Source: Streptomyces sp. AC512_CC834
GTDB taxonomy: Bacteria > Actinomycetota > Actinomycetes > Streptomycetales > Streptomycetaceae
NCBI RefSeq assembly: GCF_019049325.1
Contig: NZ_JAGMUO010000120.1
Coordinates: 218 to 64,217, forward strand
Direction of reading: 5' to 3'
Length of the DNA: 64,000 nt
Of the stretch, positions 1 through 8,036 are shown in pieces (within the stretch, counting starts at the first letter, position 1; each line of letters begins with the position of its first letter). The position numbers and the translations under genes are program-made. Under the pieces are notes generated by a model. It made no database searches, was not told the origin of the DNA, and saw only the letters and a program-made list of their open reading frames with translations.

Positions 1-37
1 GCGCGGGACCTCCGCGCCGCCCCGACCCGCGCGCGCC

Positions 38-57
38 GGGGCGCCTTCGGGCGTCCC
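38..57. terminator. possible hairpin terminator at left edge
   Basis: An 8-bp stem with one G-T wobble closes a TTCG loop (GGGGCGCC / GGCGTCCC). There is no T-run. It could end a gene lying to the left of the window. Weak evidence, from structure only. Confidence 0.3.
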
Positions 58-167
58 GTGACGCACACCGGTGGCGACGGATACGCTGATGACCAGATCA
101 ACAGGTGTGCGGGGCAGGGAAGTCGGGAAGGCCGCAGGAGCGACAGTGGTGGCGATCGGGGGCGGGA

Positions 168-1829
168 ATGACCGTTGACGGCGGTTACGCGGACTTCTTC
201 GGACCGCAGGTGCCGCGGACGGACGACGGCGGCCAGACGGCCACCTTCGCGCTGGCCTCGGCCGCCTACCGGGACAGCGAGCTCGCGGACATCAAGAAGG
301 CCGACAACGAGTGGCACCAGACGACCCTCAACGCGGGCCGCTCCTGGGCCACGATCTTCCGTCCCAACCTCGGCGAGGCCTTCTCCCGCGCCGTGGCCGA
401 CCGCATGCTCGGCAGCGGCCGCAAGCCCCTCATCCAGTCCTTCGGGGCCGAACCGCAGGTGGTCGTCGAGCACTGTCTGGCGGCCAACGGCATCCGCAAG
501 ACGCGCGACGGCCGCCTGTCCACGGTGATCGTGCTGTGCGGTCTGCTGTTCCTGCCCGGCATGCTGATCTGGCTGCTCGGCTTCCAGATCCGCACCACCG
601 TCGCCAAGGCGGAGAACAAGCAGGCCGGGGCGCTGGGCACCGCCGTACTCGTGGCGATCGCCGCGCTGGCCGTGCTGTTCCTCGTCAAGATGCCCTTCTC
701 CGGCTTCTGGGCCTGGTACGCGCGCGCGGCGGTCGTCGTTCCGGTCGTCGGCTGGTTCTGGGCCAAGCGAATCTGCGAGGGCACCGCCAAGGACCTGCGG
801 GAACGCTGGAGCAGTCTCCTTTCGGGCAGCGGCGTCGGCGCCAAGGTCCCCGAAGCGGTCCCCAGCAACCCGAACGAGACCGCCGCCGAGCAACTGCGCC
901 AGTCCCTGGCCAAACTCGGCGCCGAGCAGCAGTCCAACTCCGTCTTCTACGCCGGCCCCAAGGGCATACTCGGCATGGGCACCCGCTGGGGGAGCTGGCA
1001 GCTCGCCGAGAACCTGGTGCCGGCCGACCCGTCCCGGGAGATCCACCCCTTCCGTAGCTGGGACGTCGTGAAGTCCATCCACGACCAGCTCCGCATGCTG
1101 GAACGCGGCCCGCTGAACACCGGCGGCTTCACCAAGCCGTCCATACGGCACTGGGTCGTCACGCCGATCGGCGAGGGCGCCAAGGCGGTGTCCCGCCCGG
1201 AGGGCACGGACGTCGAGGCGTACCAGGTCAAACAGCACGCGATACAGGACATCTGCAACAAGCAGCAGTTCGGGGCCGGTGACCGGCACTACCTCGGTGT
1301 TCAGTGGACGCTGTGGGACGGCCAGCTCGTCATCACCATGCTGATCACGGTGACCGTGCTGCACGAGACGCTGCGCATCGAGGTCACCGGCCATGCGCTG
1401 GGCCCGGTCAACCCGCTGTTCACCGCCAAGCCGGAGGCACCCTCGAAAGAGGTCAGCAAGTCGTTCAAACCGTGGGAGACCCGCAAGGTGATGCTCCCGC
1501 TGGTCACCGCGAACGAGGTGGTACGCCTCGCCGTCCGCGCCCCGCTCACCTGGTATCCGCCGCTGCTGAACTGGCTCGGCGGCACGATCGGCCTGCCCGA
1601 GCCCTTCGGACTGCGGCACGCGTGGGCGGACCAGCCGTGGCGGCACCGCTTCATGGCCGACGACGCGTTGCGGGCGGCGGCCCCGGTGCTGCGCGTGGTG
1701 CACTCCGCGGCGATCAAGGTCCTTGACGAGAACGGCGTGGACACCGAGAAGTTCGGCTCGCGGTCGGCGTTCCTCAGCACGGCGGTGCAGGATCCGACAC
1801 CGGGGAAAGCCGACCTCTACAACGCGTAG
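168..1829 (+). CDS. conserved hypothetical membrane protein (553 aa)
   Basis: I do not recognise a named domain. The ATG at 168 follows a purine-rich GGGGGCGGGA stretch and begins MTVDGGYADFF; an upstream in-frame start at 105 lacks this context. A hydrophobic helix lies near residues 118-142, followed by a two-helix hydrophobic stretch near 158-198. The long, mainly soluble C-terminal two thirds contains aromatic-rich segments around residues 450-500. This arrangement suggests a membrane-anchored protein with a large cytoplasmic or extracellular part. It converges on the HIT gene with about 40 bp between the two stop codons, so the two are separate transcription units. Coding is supported by length and codon bias; function is unknown. 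Confidence 0.75.
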   Translation: MTVDGGYADFFGPQVPRTDDGGQTATFALASAAYRDSELADIKKADNEWHQTTLNAGRSWATIFRPNLGEAFSRAVADRMLGSGRKPLIQSFGAEPQVVVEHCLAANGIRKTRDGRLSTVIVLCGLLFLPGMLIWLLGFQIRTTVAKAENKQAGALGTAVLVAIAALAVLFLVKMPFSGFWAWYARAAVVVPVVGWFWAKRICEGTAKDLRERWSSLLSGSGVGAKVPEAVPSNPNETAAEQLRQSLAKLGAEQQSNSVFYAGPKGILGMGTRWGSWQLAENLVPADPSREIHPFRSWDVVKSIHDQLRMLERGPLNTGGFTKPSIRHWVVTPIGEGAKAVSRPEGTDVEAYQVKQHAIQDICNKQQFGAGDRHYLGVQWTLWDGQLVITMLITVTVLHETLRIEVTGHALGPVNPLFTAKPEAPSKEVSKSFKPWETRKVMLPLVTANEVVRLAVRAPLTWYPPLLNWLGGTIGLPEPFGLRHAWADQPWRHRFMADDALRAAAPVLRVVHSAAIKVLDENGVDTEKFGSRSAFLSTAVQDPTPGKADLYNA

Positions 1830-1869
1830 GCCCCGTTCGAGGCCGGCGCGCGCGAGGACCTTCGTGCCG

Positions 1870-2418
1870 CTACGCGGTGGGCCACGCCTCCGCCAGCATC
1901 TTGCGGGTGTCGCCCAGGAGCTGGGGCAGCACCTTTGTGTGGCCGATCGCGGGCATGAAGTTCGTGTCGCCGCCCCAGCGAGGCACCACATGCTGGTGCA
2001 GGTGAGCGGCGATACCCGCGCCCGCCACCGCGCCCTGGTTCATCCCCAGGTTGAACCCCTGGGCTCCGGAGGCCGTGCGCAGAGCCGTCATCGCCTGCTT
2101 GGTCAGCTCGGCCAGCTCGGCGGTCTCCCCGACGGTGAGGTCCGTGTAATCGGCTACGTGGCGATACGGGACGACCATGGCGTGACCGCCCGTGTAGGGA
2201 TACAGGTTGAGCACCACGAAGACCAGCTCGCCACGCCTGATGATCAGTCCGTCCTCGTCGGACTTGGCCGGGATCGAGCAGAAGGGGCAGCCGTCGTCGG
2301 CACCGGGGCCGCTCGGCTTGTTCTCGCCCTGGATGTAGGCCATCCGGTGGGGCGTCCACAGACGCTGGAACGCGTCCGGCGTCCCCACTCCTAGCTGCTG
2401 CTCCGGCTCACTCGTCAT
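1870..2418 (-). CDS. HIT-domain protein, Ap4A phosphorylase/hydrolase-like
   Basis: A 182-residue histidine-triad protein. The HIT signature HLHQHVVPRW lies near residues 145-154, and a CPFCSI motif near residue 40 could contribute a metal or structural site. Family members cleave or phosphorolyse dinucleoside polyphosphates; actinobacterial proteins of this size next to thrS include the mycobacterial Ap4A phosphorylase. Ap4A is a by-product of aminoacyl-tRNA synthetases, which fits its position just downstream of thrS on the same strand. The start chosen is the ATG at 2418 (MTSEPEQQ); the ORF runs further upstream but through the intergenic repeat and hairpin region, which is unlikely to be coding. 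Exact substrate is inferred. Confidence 0.9.
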   Translation of the reverse strand: MTSEPEQQLGVGTPDAFQRLWTPHRMAYIQGENKPSGPGADDGCPFCSIPAKSDEDGLIIRRGELVFVVLNLYPYTGGHAMVVPYRHVADYTDLTVGETAELAELTKQAMTALRTASGAQGFNLGMNQGAVAGAGIAAHLHQHVVPRWGGDTNFMPAIGHTKVLPQLLGDTRKMLAEAWPTA

Positions 2419-2454
2419 GCGTGCAGCATATGGCGTCGCCTGCACTGACAGGGA

Positions 2455-2481
2455 GGGCCCCCGGAAAGATCCCGGGGGCCC
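2455..2481 (-). terminator. hairpin between thrS and HIT gene
   Basis: A perfect 10-bp stem (GGGCCCCCGG / CCGGGGGCCC) with a 7-nt loop. It lies downstream of the thrS stop on the minus strand and just beyond the CRISPR-like repeats, so it probably terminates or attenuates thrS transcription. Its right arm overlaps the last bases of the degenerate repeat copy. Confidence 0.6.
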
Positions 2482-2567
2482 GAAGCCCCGCTGGTGCGGG
2501 GAGCACAACCTCTGTCCCCGATTCCGCATCTCCTGCATCGGAACATCCCCGCTCAGGCGGGGAGCAA
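2478..2567 (-). CRISPR. orphan two-repeat type I-E CRISPR-like locus
   Basis: Two copies of a hairpin-forming 29-bp sequence (2539-2567 and 2478-2506) are exactly 61 bp apart, leaving a 32-bp unique spacer (2507-2538). That is the geometry of type I-E arrays. Read on the plus strand the first copy contains CATCCCCGC then GCGGGGAGCA, the palindromic core of I-E repeats such as that of E. coli. Read in crRNA sense (minus strand), the copy nearest thrS is canonical, while the distal copy keeps GTGCTCCCCGC and GCGGGG but diverges in its last eight bases, as terminal repeats usually do. The array abuts the thrS stop codon. No cas gene is in the window, so it is an orphan or remnant; chance hairpins cannot be excluded. 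Confidence 0.6.
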
Positions 2568-4544
2568 TCACACGTGCACGCGGCGCTCTACGACGTCAAC
2601 GAGTTTCGCCAGCGCTTCGTCACGCGGGATGCCATTCTCTTGCGAGCCGTCGCGGTAACGGAACGACACCGTACCCGCGTTCATGTCGTCGTCACCCACG
2701 ATGATCATGAACGGGACCTTCTGTTTCTGGGCCGTCCTGATCTTCTTCTGCATACGGTCCGAGGAGGAGTCGACCTCCACCCGCAGGCCCTTCTGCTTGG
2801 CCGCCGCGGCGAACTTCTCCAGGTACTCGACGTGAGCGTCACCCACCGGGATACCCACCGCCTGCACCGGAGCGAGCCACGGCGGCATCGCGCCCGCGTA
2901 GTGCTCCAGGAGCACCGCGAAGAACCGCTCGATGGAACCGAACAGCGCGCGGTGGATCATGACCGGGCGGGTCTTGGTGCCGTCCGCGGCCGTGTACTCC
3001 AGGTCGAAGCGCTCCGGCAGGTTGAAGTCGAGCTGGATGGTCGACATCTGCCAGGTGCGCCCGATGGCGTCGCGCGTCTGGACGGAGATCTTCGGGCCGT
3101 AGAACGCGGCGCCGCCCGGGTCCGCCACGAGCTCCAGGTTCTGCTTCTCGGCGACCTGGCGCAGCGTCTCGGTGGCCTCTTCCCAGGCCTCGTCGGTTCC
3201 GACGAACTTCTCGGGGTCCTTGGTGGACAGCTCCAGGTAGAAGTCGTTCAGGCCGTAGTCGCGCAGCAGGTTCAGGACGAAGGTGAGGGTCTTGTCCAGC
3301 TCCTCCGACATCTGCTCGCGGGTGCAGTAGATGTGCGCGTCGTCCTGGGTGAAGCCACGGGCCCGGGTCAGGCCGTGCACGACGCCCGACTTCTCGTACC
3401 GGTACACGGTGCCGAATTCGAACAGTCTCAAGGGCAATTCACGGTAGGACCGCCCGCGCGCGTCGAAGATCAGGTTGTGCATCGGGCAGTTCATGGGCTT
3501 GAGGTAGTAGTCCACGCCCTCGTCGAGCTGCATGGGCGGGTACATGCCGTCGGCGTACCAGTCCAGGTGGCCCGAGGTCTCGAAAAGCTTCGCCTTGGTC
3601 GCGTGCGGGGTGTAGACGAACTCGTAGCCCTCCTCCTCGTGCTTCCGACGCGAGTAGTCCTCCATGACCCGGCGGATGATGCCGCCCTTGGGGTGGAAGA
3701 CGGCGAGGCCCGAGCCGATCTGCTCCGGGATGGAGAACAGGTCCAGCTCGCTGCCGAGCTTGCGGTGGTCGCGCTTCTCGGCCTCGGCGAGGAACTCCAG
3801 GTGGGCCTTCAGCTCGTCCTTGGTGGGCCAGGCGGTGCCGTAGATGCGCTGCAGCATCGGGTTCTTCTCGCTGCCGCGCCAGTAGGCGGCGGCGTTGCGC
3901 ATCAGCTTGAAGGCGGGAATGTTCCGGGTCGTCGGCAGATGAGGGCCCCGGCAGAGATCCCGCCAGCACAGCTCGCCGGTCTTGGCGTCGAGGTTGTCGT
4001 AGATCGTCAGCTCGCCGGTGCCGACCTCGACGTCCGCGCCGTCGTCGTGGGACGCGGAGCCCTTGAGGCCGATCAGCTCCAGCTTGTACGGCTCGTCGGC
4101 CAGCTCCTCGCGGGCGGCCTCGTCGGTGACCACGCGGCGGGAGAACTTCTGGCCCCGCTTCTGGATCTCCTGCATCCGCTTCTCGACGCGCTTGAGATCA
4201 TCGGGGGTGAAGGGCTTCTCGACGTCGAAGTCGTAGTAGAAGCCGTCCTTGACGGGCGGGCCGATGCCCAGCTTGGCCTCGGGGAACAGCTCCTGCACGG
4301 CCTGCGCCATGACGTGCGCGGTGGAGTGGCGCAGGATGTTCAGGCCGTCCTCGGAGGAGATCTCGACGCCTTCGACGGTCTCGCCGTCCTTGACCTCGTG
4401 GGCGAGGTCCCTGAGCTCACCGGACACGCGGGCGGCGACGATCGAGCGTTCGCCGGCGAAGAGCTCCGCGGCCGTAGTGCCCGTCGTCACCACGCGTTCT
4501 TCCCGCTCGGAATCGCGCTGGATGATCACACGGACGTCTGACAC
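2568..4544 (-). CDS. thrS: threonyl-tRNA synthetase
   Basis: Class II aminoacyl-tRNA synthetase of 658 residues, normal for ThrRS, charging tRNA-Thr in the cytoplasm. An N-terminal TGS domain (about 1-65) is followed by the threonyl/alanyl second additional domain (about 75-235), the catalytic core with KPMNCPMH and the motif-2 region GFTQDDAHIYC, motif 3 in HRALFGSIERF, and a C-terminal anticodon-binding domain. The Cys of MNCPMH and His residues in DDAHIYC and MIHRAL are the expected zinc ligands. The start is a GTG at 4544 with GGAGAG eight bases upstream. A gap of only 92 bp separates it from the preceding minus-strand gene; I see no T-box leader there. Confidence 0.97.
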   Translation of the reverse strand: MSDVRVIIQRDSEREERVVTTGTTAAELFAGERSIVAARVSGELRDLAHEVKDGETVEGVEISSEDGLNILRHSTAHVMAQAVQELFPEAKLGIGPPVKDGFYYDFDVEKPFTPDDLKRVEKRMQEIQKRGQKFSRRVVTDEAAREELADEPYKLELIGLKGSASHDDGADVEVGTGELTIYDNLDAKTGELCWRDLCRGPHLPTTRNIPAFKLMRNAAAYWRGSEKNPMLQRIYGTAWPTKDELKAHLEFLAEAEKRDHRKLGSELDLFSIPEQIGSGLAVFHPKGGIIRRVMEDYSRRKHEEEGYEFVYTPHATKAKLFETSGHLDWYADGMYPPMQLDEGVDYYLKPMNCPMHNLIFDARGRSYRELPLRLFEFGTVYRYEKSGVVHGLTRARGFTQDDAHIYCTREQMSEELDKTLTFVLNLLRDYGLNDFYLELSTKDPEKFVGTDEAWEEATETLRQVAEKQNLELVADPGGAAFYGPKISVQTRDAIGRTWQMSTIQLDFNLPERFDLEYTAADGTKTRPVMIHRALFGSIERFFAVLLEHYAGAMPPWLAPVQAVGIPVGDAHVEYLEKFAAAAKQKGLRVEVDSSSDRMQKKIRTAQKQKVPFMIIVGDDDMNAGTVSFRYRDGSQENGIPRDEALAKLVDVVERRVHV

Positions 4545-4636
4545 CGGTCTCTCCTGACTGAAGGTGGGGCTGCGGCGCCATACCGGAGCGCACGCATGAG
4601 GGCGATCGTACCGACCCGGGCCCGCCCACCGCGAAA

Positions 4637-5911
4637 TCAGTCCCCGCGCTCCCCTCCGTCGCCGCAGGTCTCCTCGAAGTGGGCCGCGACCTCCACGTGC
4701 TCCTGGACGGCCTTCAGGAGCCGGTCCCGTTCCGCGTCGTCGACCTGCACGGGGGCGATCTCGCAGGCGCCGGTGAGCCGGCGGAACCCGCCCCGGCTCT
4801 CCAGCCGCCCGAGCACCCGCACCGGCAGCCCGACGAGGTGGGCGTGCCCGGCGATCCGGTAGGCCTCCTCGTCCAGCGTGATCCGTACGTGCGGGACGTC
4901 CGCCCCGGCCAGCACGCGCAGCCGTACGGTGCCCGCGCCGCGCGGTCCGGTGCGGCGCATGCGTACGACGGTGCCGGTGAGGCGCACCGGAACGGAGGGC
5001 TCGACGCGCAGGTAGCGGGCGGCGGCCTCGCGCAGGGCGGGCAGGTCGCCGGGCGAGAACTCGACGGGTTCGGTGAGTGCGCCGCAGCCCTCGGGGACGC
5101 CCGCGGCCGGTGCCCAGGCGACGGCGATCGTGGCGCCCTCGGTGCCCCGGACCAGGGCGACGAGTGCCTCGGTCAGTTCGTGGCTGACGCCGGCCGCGAC
5201 GGCCGAGTCGAAGGCCTCCATGCCTCCGGTGGCCCGCCGGTAGTCCACGGCCTCGCGGGCGGCGCAGACGGCGTGGTGGAGGCGTACGGCGAGGGGGCGG
5301 CCGGTGGTGACCGGCAGGAACGCCGTGAGCCTGCGTCCGCCGGGGGCGGGGCCCACCAGGACGTTCTCCAGGGCCGCGCCGGCGGCACGCCGGTGCCGGG
5401 CGCCGTAGTAGCCCGCACGCGCGCGCGTGGCGAGTGCTCCGGCGAGCAGCATCCGGCGGGCGGCGGAGCGCAGTTGTTCCTCCGCGGTCCAGGACGCGGC
5501 GTCGCCGGGGCCCGCCGGTACGTCGCGTCCCCAGCGGACCTCGTCGCTGGGGACGGTGAGGGAGAGAAGGATCTCGCGGGCGGCGGGCGTGCCGCTGCGG
5601 GAGAGGGCGAGCAGCGCCTCGCCGAGCAGGTCGTCGCTGTCGGGGAAGGCACGGCCGGCGGGCACCAGCAGGCTGGTGACGCCCGCCGCGGGACCGGGCG
5701 GGGTCCAGCGGCCGTAGCGGCCCGGGGCGCCGCCGCGCCGTCGCCAGCCGTGCCGGTGGAGCAGGGCGGTCAGCACGGCCGGGTCGACGGTGCCCGGCTC
5801 GGGTGGGCGAGCGTCGACGGAGGTGACGGAGGCGACTGGGGTGTCGTCGAGGGGGTCGGCCGGGTGCGGCCGTACGGACCGCAGGGGTTCGCCGGTCGGG
5901 CGGTGCGTCAT
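4637..5911 (-). CDS. hypothetical protein coupled to DUF4365 gene
   Basis: A 424-residue protein I cannot assign to a family. It starts at ATG 5911 (MTHRPTGEP), overlapping the stop of the DUF4365 gene in an ATGA arrangement, so translation is probably coupled. The N-terminal 80 residues are proline-rich, with a short motif LLHRHGWRRRGG followed by aromatic GRYGRWTPPG. The middle is helical and alanine/arginine-rich, and the last 150 residues look like a mixed alpha/beta domain rich in Val and Arg. No signal peptide or membrane helix is visible. The reading frame is also open far upstream of 5911, but there it overlaps the DUF4365 gene, so that extension is rejected. Confidence 0.8.
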   Translation of the reverse strand: MTHRPTGEPLRSVRPHPADPLDDTPVASVTSVDARPPEPGTVDPAVLTALLHRHGWRRRGGAPGRYGRWTPPGPAAGVTSLLVPAGRAFPDSDDLLGEALLALSRSGTPAAREILLSLTVPSDEVRWGRDVPAGPGDAASWTAEEQLRSAARRMLLAGALATRARAGYYGARHRRAAGAALENVLVGPAPGGRRLTAFLPVTTGRPLAVRLHHAVCAAREAVDYRRATGGMEAFDSAVAAGVSHELTEALVALVRGTEGATIAVAWAPAAGVPEGCGALTEPVEFSPGDLPALREAAARYLRVEPSVPVRLTGTVVRMRRTGPRGAGTVRLRVLAGADVPHVRITLDEEAYRIAGHAHLVGLPVRVLGRLESRGGFRRLTGACEIAPVQVDDAERDRLLKAVQEHVEVAAHFEETCGDGGERGD

Positions 5912-6474
5912 GGTTTCCCTCCCGTCCCGACCCGCGTCATGATCTCGCACAGCGCCCGGTCGTCGAAGACCCGCGCGGTCGGTATCCGCACGGTGGTGCG
6001 CCGCCGGCCGGTGACGGGATGTCCGGCGAGGTTGGTCCAGTAGCAGCAGTGCCTGAGGTCGAGCCGGTCGTGGCCGGCCCGCAGCCACTGGTCCCGTGAC
6101 CGGGGGACGATCATCACGACGAGGATCTTGTGCACGGAGACGGGGGTGCGGGCGAGCTTGGTCAGGTGGTCGTTGTCGAGCGTGAAGGAGAAGAACCGGC
6201 CTGGAGGGGTCGGCGGGATCTGGTAGGTGGCCTTGAGCTGCACCTTGATGGTGATCTCGTCGTCGACCGTGTGCCCGGGGGCGCTGTGGCTGACGTGCCA
6301 GTCGATGCCGTTGTCCGGGAAGGGCTGGGAGAGCGAGCAGCCGGCCGCCGCGGCGACCGCGTGGAGGTAGCCGACCTGCAAGGTCTCCATGCAGGCGGTG
6401 GTGGCGAGAGAGCCGCGCAGGGGCGCCGTGCGCTCGGGCAGCAGCCCGCCCCGTTCGGGCTGCGCTATGGCCAT
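5908..6474 (-). CDS. DUF4365-domain protein, PD-(D/E)XK nuclease-like fold
   Basis: A 188-residue protein. The stretch GIDWHVSHS followed by IKVQLKAT matches the D...QxK core seen in DUF4365, a family thought to resemble PD-(D/E)XK nucleases; an aromatic CCYWTNLAG segment near the end is also family-like. It may bind or cut nucleic acid, but no substrate is known. The ATG at 6474 is preferred because GGAAGG precedes it by nine bases; a GTG at 6585 in frame is possible. It overlaps the next gene by four bases. It is transcribed divergently from the exonuclease gene, and the 170-bp gap between them carries separated arms TGTGTCC and GGACACA. Confidence 0.8.
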   Translation of the reverse strand: MAIAQPERGGLLPERTAPLRGSLATTACMETLQVGYLHAVAAAAGCSLSQPFPDNGIDWHVSHSAPGHTVDDEITIKVQLKATYQIPPTPPGRFFSFTLDNDHLTKLARTPVSVHKILVVMIVPRSRDQWLRAGHDRLDLRHCCYWTNLAGHPVTGRRRTTVRIPTARVFDDRALCEIMTRVGTGGKP

Positions 6475-6645
6475 GGCCAACAGCCTTCCAGAACTGGTGT
6501 ATCCCCACTGCGGGTCTGTGAACTGCAAAGACCCGTACTCCTGTTGTGTCCTTCCGGCGTACGGCGCAAACAGCCCGGGTATCACCGAAACGGGACACAG
6601 GACGGCGCGTCAGTCGCCGCGCTCTCAGGAGGAGTTGAGTGCCCT

Positions 6646-7371
6646 ATGACGAGCTGGTTCGAGGGGCCTTTGGCCGCCTTCGACACGGAGACGACGGGTG
6701 TGGACGTCGAGGTCGACCGGATCGTGTCGGCGGCGCTCGTCGTCCAGGACGCGCCGGGGTTGCGGCCGCGTGTGACCCGGTGGCTGGTGAACCCGGGCGT
6801 GCCGGTCCCGGAGGCCGCGACGGCGGTGCACGGGCTGACGGAGGAGCACGTGCGGTGCCACGGCCGCTGGCCGGCGCCGGTGATGTACGAGATGGCCGAG
6901 GCGCTGGCCGAACAGGCTCGCGCCGGGCGTCCGCTCGTGGTGATGAACGCGCCGTTCGATCTCACGCTGCTGGACCGAGAGTTGCGCCGGCACCGTGCCT
7001 CGTCGCTGGCCCGCTGGCTGGAGCGGACGTCGCTGCACGTGCTGGACCCGCGTGTGCTGGACAAGCACCTCGACCGCTACCGCAAGGGCCGACGCACCCT
7101 CACCGACCTGTGCGCGCACTACGGCGTCGAGTTGGCGGGGGCGCACGAGGCGGCGGCCGACGCGCAGGCGGCGCTGGAGGTCGTACGGGCGGTGGGGCGG
7201 CGCTTCCCGGGGCGGCTTGAGCGCCTGAGCCCCGCCGAGTTGCACACGCTCCAGGCGGTGTGGCACGCGGGTCAGGCGCGCGGGCTTCAGGCGTGGTTCG
7301 CGCTCAACGGCACCGAGGATGCGGTGGACCCGGCCTGGCCTCTGCGGCCGGACCTGCCGACGGCGGCGTGA
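6646..7371 (+). CDS. DnaQ-family 3'-5' exonuclease
   Basis: A 241-residue protein of the DEDD exonuclease superfamily. Exo I is AAFDTETTG near residue 10 (catalytic Asp and Glu), Exo II is in VMNAPFDLTLLDREL near residue 105, and Exo III is HEAAADAQAAL near residue 170 with His and Asp in the DEDDh arrangement. It probably trims DNA or RNA 3' ends in replication, repair or RNA turnover. The ATG at 6646 has a strong AGGAGGAG site eight bases upstream. It stands alone as the only plus-strand gene between 1.8 and 16 kb. The C-terminal 60 residues are not obviously part of the nuclease domain. Confidence 0.92.
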   Translation: MTSWFEGPLAAFDTETTGVDVEVDRIVSAALVVQDAPGLRPRVTRWLVNPGVPVPEAATAVHGLTEEHVRCHGRWPAPVMYEMAEALAEQARAGRPLVVMNAPFDLTLLDRELRRHRASSLARWLERTSLHVLDPRVLDKHLDRYRKGRRTLTDLCAHYGVELAGAHEAAADAQAALEVVRAVGRRFPGRLERLSPAELHTLQAVWHAGQARGLQAWFALNGTEDAVDPAWPLRPDLPTAA

Positions 7372-7380
7372 CACAACGAA

Positions 7381-7416
7381 GCGACGTGGTCCGCGTGGTC
7401 CGCGGACACACGTCGC
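7381..7416 (-). terminator. terminator of tRNA-Val (first copy)
   Basis: A nested hairpin with outer arms GCGACG / CGTCGC and inner arms GTCCGCG / CGCGGAC, starting 11 bases beyond the tRNA 3' end on the minus strand. The position fits a tRNA terminator. Confidence 0.5.
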
Positions 7417-7427
7417 TGTCGCGAGCG

Positions 7428-7499
7428 TGGGCGATACTGGGTTCGAACCAGTGACCTCTTCGGTGTGAACGAAGCGCTCTCCCACTGAGCTAATCGCCC
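7428..7499 (-). tRNA. tRNA-Val (CAC), copy 1
   Basis: A 72-nt cloverleaf: 7-bp acceptor stem GGGCGAT / ATCGCCC, D arm, anticodon stem CTTCG / CGAAG with loop TTCACAC giving anticodon CAC, and T arm with GGTTCGAAC. The CCA end is not encoded. It is identical in all 72 bases and in orientation to the copy at 15264-15335. Confidence 0.97.
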
Positions 7500-7512
7500 G
7501 GGAACGCAGTGA

Positions 7513-7542
7513 ACAATACAGGCCCCCGCGCGTTTCCATCAA
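7513..7542 (-). promoter_or_regulatory. sigma-70-type promoter for tRNA-Val
   Basis: On the minus strand a TTGATG -35 element and TATTGT -10 element are separated by 18 bp, ending 13 bp before the tRNA. It overlaps the last codons of the SRPBCC gene by four bases. Inferred from consensus only. Confidence 0.5.
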
Positions 7543-7997
7543 ACCGCTTGCCGACCGCTTTCCAGGTGCGCGGCGAGGCCGCGCCGTCCGGCCTGCATCA
7601 TCAGCCGGTGGTTGGCCCGGAACAGGGGCCTGCCCGGCACCGCGAGGCGGCGCAGCAGCGGCTTGCGTACGACGACCTCCTGGTCGTAGCGGACGAGGGA
7701 GCCCGTGCCGCGCGGGGCGACCGTCCACCGCGCCCAGCCCTCCAGGTCGCCGCTCATCTCCACCTCCAGCACGCCCGCCGCGGGCTCGCGCCGGCCTTCG
7801 CGCAGGGTCGCCGTGAGGTCGTACGGGAGCAGGGAGCGGAAGCGGGCGATGCCGCTGGTGTCGTCGAGGCGGGTGACCGCGCGCACCTGTGGCCACCAGC
7901 GGGGGTAGTCCTCGATCCGTTCCAGTGCCCGGTAGGCGTCCGGGGCGGGCGCGGGCAGCGGCCACAGGCTGCGGAATCGGTAATGGTTCCAGTCCAC
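7539..7997 (-). CDS. SRPBCC (polyketide-cyclase/START-like) protein
   Basis: A 152-residue single-domain protein beginning MDWNHYRFRSLW. The opening strand, the DAYRALERIEDYPRWWPQV helix with conserved paired tryptophans, and the alternating beta pattern ending in a long C-terminal helix fit the START/SRPBCC hydrophobic-ligand fold. Members bind or modify lipids or polyketides, but the fold gives no substrate. No signal peptide. It follows the lyase gene on the same strand with about 40 bp between, but a shared transcript is uncertain. Function is unassigned beyond the fold. Confidence 0.8.
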   Translation of the reverse strand: MDWNHYRFRSLWPLPAPAPDAYRALERIEDYPRWWPQVRAVTRLDDTSGIARFRSLLPYDLTATLREGRREPAAGVLEVEMSGDLEGWARWTVAPRGTGSLVRYDQEVVVRKPLLRRLAVPGRPLFRANHRLMMQAGRRGLAAHLESGRQAV

Positions 7998-8036
7998 CCG
8001 TGCAGTGTGCCCGCGCCCGCCTCCGTCTGGGGCCGG

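Noticed and set aside
2421..4541. 706-codon frame antisense to thrS
   Set aside because: Shadow of thrS; Val/Leu/Gly-rich with no family features.
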